From JADJLQ01 sp034439915 (GTDB taxonomy: Bacteria > Bacteroidota > Bacteroidia > Chitinophagales > Saprospiraceae), in assembly GCA_034439915.1 (NCBI GenBank), contig JAWXBI010000056.1, positions 1 to 8,846 of the forward strand: DNA of 8,846 bases, written 5' to 3'. Position 1 is the stretch's first letter. The number at the start of each line of letters is the position of its first letter. The translations under genes were made by a program, and so were the position numbers. Shown here one piece after another: positions 1 to 4,714 of this stretch. The notes under the pieces are model-generated. The model made no database searches, was not told the origin of the DNA, and worked only from the letters and a program-made list of their open reading frames with translations.

Positions 1-524
1 CGTGATTCTGCAGAGAAAATTAAGTCATGATTTTCCGCAGAAAGCAGCGCAGAACTTCGCAAAAAAAAACAAATGGTTTCTGCGGAAATCAGCGTGATTC
101 TGCAGAGAAAATTAAGTCATGATTTTCCGCAGAAAGCAGCGCAGAACTTCGCAGAAAAAAAGCATGTAGTTTTCTGTGGAAATCATCGAGATCTGTGGGA
201 AAAGTAAAGTCATTATTTGCCGCAGAAAGCAGCGCAGAAGCCGCAGAAAAAAACATATGGTTTTCTGCGGAAATCAGTTAGATCTGTGGGAAAAATAAAG
301 TCATGATTTGCCGCAGAAAGCAGCGCAGAATTCTACAGAAAAAAAGCATATGGTTTCTGATGAAATCATTGTGAGCTGTGGGAAAAATTAGTCCAGTAAA
401 ATTCCCGCAGAATAGCGCAGAACTTCGCAGAAAATAACATTTGGTTTCTGCGGAAATCAGTGTGATTTGCTGGAAAAATGAGGTCCGTTGAGTTCCCCGC
501 AGAAGCTAGCGCAGAACTTCGCAG
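1..524. repeat. Array of six ~92-bp non-coding hairpin repeats
   Basis: Six head-to-tail copies begin at about 1, 93, 187, 278, 370 and 461, giving periods of 91-94 bp. The last copy stops at about 524, before its second half, and the window edge cuts the left side, so the array may extend further. Copies 1 and 2 are almost identical and the copies become more diverged towards the sulfatase gene. Each unit contains CCGCAGAAA, then a loop rich in CGCAG (for example GCAGCGCAGAACTTCGCAG), an A-tract, and TTTCTGCGG, the reverse complement of the first arm. The arms lie at 35-43/77-85, 127-135/171-179, 220-228/262-270, 311-319/354-362 (right arm degenerate) and 405-412/445-453; copy 6 has only the left arm at 497-505. 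No convincing reading frame crosses the array. It is not a CRISPR, because the whole unit repeats and there are no unique spacers. The function is unknown. Confidence 0.93.
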
Positions 525-556
525 CATACATTGAATGTTTTTCAGCATGATTGGGT

Positions 557-590
557 ATTGATTATATGGTATGAAAATTTAATACCTTTA
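557..590 (+). promoter_or_regulatory. Possible Bacteroidota-type promoter for the sulfatase gene
   Basis: A TATTG element (556-560) stands 22 bp upstream of TACCTTTA (583-590). This is a near match to the Bacteroidota -33 TTTG / -7 TAnnTTTG promoter, with A instead of G at the last position. Transcription from it would give a very short leader before the ATG at 606. A 19-bp dyad at 568-586 (GGTATGAAAATTTAATACC, one mismatched pair) lies between the two elements and overlaps the -7 box, as an operator might. The match is imperfect in AT-rich DNA, so this is tentative. Confidence 0.3.
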
Positions 591-605
591 TTCAAAATCA
601 AAATC

Positions 606-2132
606 ATGAGGATGACTTGTCTGTTAATTTTCTTATTTGGTTTATCGCCTGCCTCCTTTACCCAACAACCCCTCACGAGGCCAAATATTGTCTTTATATT
701 TTCGGATGATCATGCTTTGCAGGCCATTAGCGCTTATGGCAGTCCGCACATTAAAACACCTAATATAGACCGTCTGGCTCGCGAAGGGGCAATATTTAAA
801 AATGCCTTCTGCACCAATTCGATTTGTGCACCCAGCAGGGCGGTTTTACTTACCGGAAAGTATAACCATCTTAATGGTCAAATAGACAACAGGCCTTCTA
901 CCGTAATGGATACCAGACAGGCTTCCTTTCCCAAATACCTGCAACAACATGGATATACCACCTCCTGGATTGGAAAATGGCATATCAGTAATACACCAAG
1001 GTATTTTGATTATTGGAAAGTATTGCCCGGACAAGGTGTTTATTATAACCCCGACTTCATCAATATGGACAGCTCAAGGGTTAAAATGCCGGGATACGTC
1101 ACCGATGTCATTACCGATGAAGCGCTGGAATGGCTTGAAAAAAACAGGACCAGTGATAAAAAACCTTTTTGCCTGGTCATCGGCCATAAAGCTCCTCACC
1201 GGGAATGGCAGCCCGATATCAAAGACCTGCATGCCTTCGGCGGTAAAGAGTTTGAAGTACCAAAATCATTTAACGACCAGTATCAGGATAGAAAAGCCGC
1301 TGCCCACCAACAAATGGAAATCAAAGACCTGCGCTGGGACTGGGACCTTAAAGTGAATGCGGATAATTTACCAATTATTCAGCGGATGGATGAGGCTCAA
1401 CGCAAAGCCTGGGATGCGTATTATAAACTTGAAAATTCGAAATTAGATACCACCAGAATGTCACCCGATGAAATCGCACGCTGGAAGTATCAGCGTTATA
1501 TGCATGATTACCTGGGATGTATCCTTTCTGTGGACAGGAATATCGGGAGGGTATTAGATTATCTGGATCAAAACGATCTGGCAAAAAATACCATAGTCGT
1601 TTATTCCTCTGATCAGGGGTTTTATCTCGGTGAACATGGATGGTATGACAAACGATTTATGTATGAACCGTCTTTGCATATGCCCCTGCTGATACGTTAC
1701 CCACCGGCCATTAAACCTCTTACCCAGGTGGATAAAATGATCGTGAGCATTGATTTTGCACCTACTTTGTTGGATTACGCCGGTATTGCTAAACCTGCCG
1801 ATATGCAAGGACAGTCATTCAAACCCTTGCTCCAGGGCAAACTGGATGTTAAATGGAGATCTTCCATGTATTACCATTATTATGAATATCCGGACGCACA
1901 CCGCGTGCTGCCCCATTTTGGTATCCGGCAGGATCGGTATAAACTGATTTGTTTTTATCAGGGCACCTCTAAATCCTGGGAGTTGTTTGACCTGCAATCC
2001 GATCCGGATGAAATGATTAATTTATACGAGCGGGCGGACCTGAAACCGAAGATAGGATCTATGAAAGCAGAACTGCGCAAATTGATGATTCAATACGATG
2101 ATAAGCAGGCTTTGAAGGAATTGAGCCGATGA
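606..2132 (+). CDS. Secreted S1-family (formylglycine) sulfatase
   Basis: This is a 508-aa type I sulfatase that hydrolyses sulfate esters, probably on a sulfated sugar or polysaccharide, in the periplasm or outside the cell. The signal peptide is residues 1-19 (MRMTCLLIFLFGLSPASFT, then QQP). The family signature is complete: metal-binding SDDH (D34, D35), the formylglycine motif C74-A-P-S-R78 followed by LLTGKYNH, GKWH (K124, H126), GHKAPH (H194, H198), SDQG (D336) and GEHGWYDKR (H344, K349). The tail (about 420-508, with YKLICF and WELFDLQSDPDEMINL) matches the C-terminal DUF4976-type region. The overall form resembles N-acetylglucosamine-6-sulfatase or mucin-desulfating relatives, but the substrate cannot be read from sequence. 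C74 must be oxidised by a maturase, and none is encoded here. The frame is open back to a TTG at 531, but the ATG at 606 is preferred because the signal peptide begins there. It converges on the next gene with 6 bp between stops. Confidence 0.93.
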   Translation: MRMTCLLIFLFGLSPASFTQQPLTRPNIVFIFSDDHALQAISAYGSPHIKTPNIDRLAREGAIFKNAFCTNSICAPSRAVLLTGKYNHLNGQIDNRPSTVMDTRQASFPKYLQQHGYTTSWIGKWHISNTPRYFDYWKVLPGQGVYYNPDFINMDSSRVKMPGYVTDVITDEALEWLEKNRTSDKKPFCLVIGHKAPHREWQPDIKDLHAFGGKEFEVPKSFNDQYQDRKAAAHQQMEIKDLRWDWDLKVNADNLPIIQRMDEAQRKAWDAYYKLENSKLDTTRMSPDEIARWKYQRYMHDYLGCILSVDRNIGRVLDYLDQNDLAKNTIVVYSSDQGFYLGEHGWYDKRFMYEPSLHMPLLIRYPPAIKPLTQVDKMIVSIDFAPTLLDYAGIAKPADMQGQSFKPLLQGKLDVKWRSSMYYHYYEYPDAHRVLPHFGIRQDRYKLICFYQGTSKSWELFDLQSDPDEMINLYERADLKPKIGSMKAELRKLMIQYDDKQALKELSR

Positions 2133-2138
2133 AGTCTA

Positions 2139-3212
2139 TTATTGGAAATGAAGCGTGCGCACAATTTCTTCCATTTGTTGCATCAGGTCCCTTTTTTCCA
2201 TCTCTGGAGCATAGATGAATAAATCCAGATAAAGCAAGGAATCTTTTGCCGGGGTCTGAATGAGGTAGGTCTGGAAAGGGCCACCCATATATTCCAATTT
2301 GGTTTCCCATATTCCCCGTGCTTCGATCCCATAGTTGGCATCCACTGATTTTTGATAAATAAACATCGGTAAATCCCGGTCATTAATTACCATATAATCA
2401 CCCGGACTATCCGTTCGAATAAAAGTTCTCGACAGCGTATCCCGTATACTTTTAATTCCATTTGCCGACATTTGTAAGGTGTTCACATAGGGTAACTTAC
2501 TCAGGATGATATTGGCACTGGACTTTTCATTCTCTTTGCGGAACCAATAACCGCCAGGTTTGGTGGAAGCCAATACCCAATCATTTGGAATATCCATTTT
2601 AATTTGAAACCGCTGTTCCACTTGTTGAGAAAGCGCGTTACTTTTCCCGGCTGCATAAACTGTGGCTTTTATTCTGGCCTGGTCAAAATCGCGGATTTGT
2701 TTGGAAATCCCCGGAAAACTGGTCCGAATACGGGTATGAAGGTCGGTTAAATCTTTTCCCAGGATATAAAAAAGTTGTTGGCCTCTGGCCCATTGATTCC
2801 GGGTTATCAGATTGGAGACCTTGCTGGTTTGTAAATGTTCTTTTAATCTTTCAGCGCCTACCAATTCATTTAATAGATTCATCGGGGCGGTTTCCATATT
2901 GGATAAATCACCGATAAAAATATAATTTCTCAACTCTCTACGTACACTATATCCTATGAGATCACTATAAGTCATGTGCCTAAGATCAAACAGGGGTTCT
3001 GGTTGGGGCAGGATGGGATAAGCAGAGCCAAAATAATAGTTTATAGAATCCCCCAACGGACTTCCCCATAATTCCTGCTGACAAACTATGACTACATGAT
3101 TGGCATCTCCGAAAGCATCTTTTGATGGGGTCCCGGAGCTGCCTGTACCACTATTATTGATACAACCTGGTAAACTAAAGACAATCAGTAAAAAAAATTG
3201 AAATAATTTCAT
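2139..3212 (-). CDS. DUF4837 family lipoprotein
   Basis: This 357-aa protein has a lipoprotein signal (MKLFQFFLLIVFSLPGC) with lipobox L14-P-G-C17. Cys17 would be acylated after signal peptidase II cleavage, followed by a flexible Ser/Gly/Thr stretch (20-31). The mature part matches the DUF4837 family of Bacteroidota as I recall it: an early strand HVVIVCQQELWGSPLGDSI (39-57), the LPQPEPLFDLRHM block (68-80), and a C-terminal half with IPNDW, GGYWFRKE, YMVINDRDLPMFIY and a closing helix that ends VRTLHFQ. The length is normal for the family. The biochemical role is unknown; the lipid anchor places it in the cell envelope. The frame is open to a TTG at 3218, but the ATG at 3212 starts the signal peptide. 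It appears to be transcribed alone, with a candidate -7 element at 3244-3251. Confidence 0.85.
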   Translation of the reverse strand: MKLFQFFLLIVFSLPGCINNSGTGSSGTPSKDAFGDANHVVIVCQQELWGSPLGDSINYYFGSAYPILPQPEPLFDLRHMTYSDLIGYSVRRELRNYIFIGDLSNMETAPMNLLNELVGAERLKEHLQTSKVSNLITRNQWARGQQLFYILGKDLTDLHTRIRTSFPGISKQIRDFDQARIKATVYAAGKSNALSQQVEQRFQIKMDIPNDWVLASTKPGGYWFRKENEKSSANIILSKLPYVNTLQMSANGIKSIRDTLSRTFIRTDSPGDYMVINDRDLPMFIYQKSVDANYGIEARGIWETKLEYMGGPFQTYLIQTPAKDSLLYLDLFIYAPEMEKRDLMQQMEEIVRTLHFQ

Positions 3213-3243
3213 TGGCAACTCATCGTGAATTAGATGTAAAATA

Positions 3244-3251
3244 CAAAATTA
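3244..3251 (-). promoter_or_regulatory. Candidate -7 promoter element for the DUF4837 gene
   Basis: On the minus strand these bases read TAATTTTG, an exact fit to the Bacteroidota -7 consensus TAnnTTTG. It lies about 31 bases before the ATG at 3212, which gives a plausible leader of about 25 nt. No clear TTTG -33 element is seen at 17-23 bp spacing, which lowers confidence. Confidence 0.4.
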
Positions 3252-3322
3252 TAGATGCAATAACCGGCTCAGTTTGGTGGCTTGTCCTGTCTCAAGGAGT
3301 ATTAATAATGTGTTATCAATGG

Positions 3323-3340
3323 GTGCAGGACAGACTGCAC
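3323..3340. repeat. Perfect 6-bp inverted repeat in an intergenic region
   Basis: GTGCAG (3323-3328) and CTGCAC (3335-3340) are perfect inverted arms around the 6-base loop GACAGA. A related TGTCCTG (3283-3289) is complementary to CAGGACA (3326-3332) inside this hairpin, so an alternative pairing exists. A short AT-rich stretch follows on the plus strand but there is no proper T-tract, so it is a weak terminator at best. It could also be a protein-binding site or part of a decayed element. Confidence 0.4.
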
Positions 3341-3420
3341 AAGTATAATTTTATCTGCGAATTCATACGCATAATTTAATGAAAATTTGCAGTCACGGCT
3401 GAAGCCCAAACAGTTACATG

Positions 3421-3530
3421 TTTAGGCTGACCATATGTGGTTTAAAATATTAATTCGAGTCCCGATTCCGTCGGGATTCAGACACCCGAGCGGCGAGCCA
3501 CAAAGTGGCGAACGGTGATGCGCTTGATAG
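3421..3530. repeat. Candidate dispersed repeat with two hairpins (copy 1)
   Basis: Bases 3421-3465 resemble 8800-8846 at the right edge of the window: 3445-3465 and 8826-8846 agree at 19 of 21 positions, and the sequence upstream also aligns (TTTAGG, CTGA, ATA, GTG, TTAAA) with small gaps. The first hairpin has GAGTCCCGA (3457-3465) pairing with TCGGGATTC (3471-3479) across loop TTCCG, nine pairs including one G-T. The second has GCCAC (3497-3501) pairing with GTGGC (3505-3509) across AAA. The right boundary is uncertain because the second copy is cut off. Two copies in the same orientation suggest a dispersed genomic repeat; no transposase or defined ends are visible. Confidence 0.6.
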
Positions 3531-3710
3531 TAGAACAAAAGTTTTATCTTTATTTAGATGCTTGAAAATCAGACAATTGCTCCGCTATGGTTGTCCATTA
3601 TTTGATAGAAAGATTGGATTTCATGCGAAACAAAGAGTCCTTTACCTTTTTTGGTCACCCGCGTTTAAAATCAACGGAGCAGCCGGCTTCGCCCGTCTAT
3701 CCATTACCTC
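3531..3710. other. Non-coding stretch, no gene recognised
   Basis: Short open frames occur on the plus strand here (from a GTG at 3505 and an ATG at 3587), but they overlap each other. One ends just beyond the pnuC stop and the other runs on antisense into pnuC. Their translations have no recognisable domain and an unbalanced composition. The stretch may be the rest of the repeat that begins at 3421, or decayed sequence. It contains a small palindrome, AGCCGGCT, near 3681-3688. I see no RNA gene and no convincing terminator with a T-tract. Confidence 0.4.
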
Positions 3711-4361
3711 TTAGTCTAAACTGTGCGTTTCGGCCTCCGGCCTGTCATACACCCTTATCATTTGGGTCCGCCAGCTTTTCCAGCCCTTAATTGCCAGAAT
3801 GCCATAAATTAAGAAAAGCAAGGCAAACAGGTGCCCTCCTCTCCATACAAATAACGGGATGGATAAAAAATCAATACCGATCCAGAGCAGCCAGTTTTCT
3901 ATTTTACGCCTGACCAGCATCCAGGTAGCCAACAGGGAATAAACCGTCAGCAAGGCATCGATATAAGGAAAAGCGGCAGTGGTAAAATGCATCAGATATC
4001 CCAATAAAAGTGCCGGAAACAAACTGCCGATTAACAGGACTAACAAGGATTTGAGCGGATAACTGGTCACCTTTAATTCCTGGCCTTTATTCATTGAGGA
4101 TGTATGGCCCGCATTCCATTTATACCAACCGATCATACCCAAAATCACATAGACAACCTGTAATAATGCATCGCTCAATAAATGCAAATGAAACCAACTC
4201 GCATAGGCCCAAAGGCCACTGGATAGAATACCCCATGGCCAGCACCGTGGATTGTTGCGGGTGGCATAAAAAATATACAAGATCCCCGATAAAAAGGAAA
4301 CCCACTGGATCCAGCCTTGAGCTACAGCCTGTGTAATCAATGTGTTAACTAACTCGGACAT
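3711..4361 (-). CDS. pnuC: PnuC family vitamin/nucleoside transporter
   Basis: This 216-aa inner-membrane protein has about seven hydrophobic segments (roughly 13-34, 42-58, 65-80, 102-124, 130-149, 155-172 and 176-193). The family pattern is clear: NPRCWPWGILSSGLWAYASW (37-56), QVVYVILGMIGWYKW (68-82), and the conserved block ATWMLVRRKIENWLLWIGID (145-164) with W157 and W160. PnuC proteins carry nicotinamide riboside by facilitated diffusion, trapped by phosphorylation in the cytoplasm; the PnuT branch carries thiamine and another branch riboflavin. No thiamine riboswitch or kinase gene lies nearby, so the substrate is undecided and the symbol denotes the family. It is the last gene of a three-gene operon; its ATG shares one base with the TGA of the preceding gene (TGATG). 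The C-terminal tail (200-216) is polar and ends next to the repeat-like stretch. Confidence 0.88.
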   Translation of the reverse strand: MSELVNTLITQAVAQGWIQWVSFLSGILYIFYATRNNPRCWPWGILSSGLWAYASWFHLHLLSDALLQVVYVILGMIGWYKWNAGHTSSMNKGQELKVTSYPLKSLLVLLIGSLFPALLLGYLMHFTTAAFPYIDALLTVYSLLATWMLVRRKIENWLLWIGIDFLSIPLFVWRGGHLFALLFLIYGILAIKGWKSWRTQMIRVYDRPEAETHSLD

Positions 4362-4714
4362 CAGGAAGATTTGACATCAGACTGTTTTCGTTTGGATAAT
4401 TTGCCGTACACCGATTCATAGGAATGAAGGATGTAATTTTCCCATTCTGTCCGGCTTATCCGGTTGATATCATCTGTAAGTACCCAATGATGCCGGGCAA
4501 GATAGGGGGCGGGTGAAAAGCCGCTTTGTTGAATCAGTCGTTCAAATTTTTCAGGACTTGATTTAAATGAGGCTGCGACCGGTTGCACATCCAGTCCGAT
4601 GACCAGAAACATCTTTCCTCCGATTGAAAAACAAAGATCGTGACCCCACTTTACGTCTTCTGTAACCCCTTTTAAACCAAGACAATAATTCCGGAGGGAA
4701 TCCAGCTGAACCAT
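4361..4714 (-). CDS. MmcQ/YjbR family protein
   Basis: This 117-aa cytoplasmic protein fills the whole length of the MmcQ/YjbR family (CyaY-like fold, often labelled DNA-binding). Visible family blocks are the early helix LDSLRNYCLGLKGVTEDVKW (4-23), WGHDLCFSIGGKMFLVIGLD (23-42), ASFKSSPEKFERLI (48-61) and PAPYLARHHWV (68-78), followed by a C-terminal helix with WENYILHSYESVYGKL. The exact function is unknown; the predicted DNA-binding role comes from fold and surface features of the family, not from a demonstrated target. It is the middle gene of an operon: its ATG shares a base with the TAA of the OmpA-type gene (TAATG), with AAGGAAT just upstream as a possible weak ribosome-binding site, and its TGA shares a base with the ATG of pnuC. 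This arrangement suggests translational coupling. The basic end (KLSKRKQSDVKSS) is probably disordered. Confidence 0.88.
   Translation of the reverse strand: MVQLDSLRNYCLGLKGVTEDVKWGHDLCFSIGGKMFLVIGLDVQPVAASFKSSPEKFERLIQQSGFSPAPYLARHHWVLTDDINRISRTEWENYILHSYESVYGKLSKRKQSDVKSS

Noticed and set aside
1..524. CRISPR array
   Set aside because: The whole 92-bp unit repeats with drift; there is no short constant repeat alternating with unique spacers, and no cas gene is present.
366..548. Minus-strand open frame of 60 codons within the repeat array
   Set aside because: It lies entirely in repeat and leader sequence, has no recognisable domain, and is a by-product of the repeat.
531..605. N-terminal extension of the sulfatase from a TTG start
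   Set aside because: It would place 25 unrelated residues before a clear signal peptide and would start only 7 bases after the repeat array; the ATG at 606 fits better.
949..1356. 135-codon plus-strand frame inside the sulfatase gene
   Set aside because: It is a shadow frame of a gene with complete catalytic motifs and has no family resemblance of its own.
3457..3479. Rho-independent terminator
   Set aside because: The 9-pair hairpin has no following T-tract on the plus strand, and on the minus strand it sits about 230 bases past the pnuC stop; its recurrence suggests a repeat instead.
3505..3790. Two small plus-strand open frames before and into pnuC
   Set aside because: They overlap each other in different frames, show no domain, and one runs antisense into pnuC; more likely repeat or decayed sequence.
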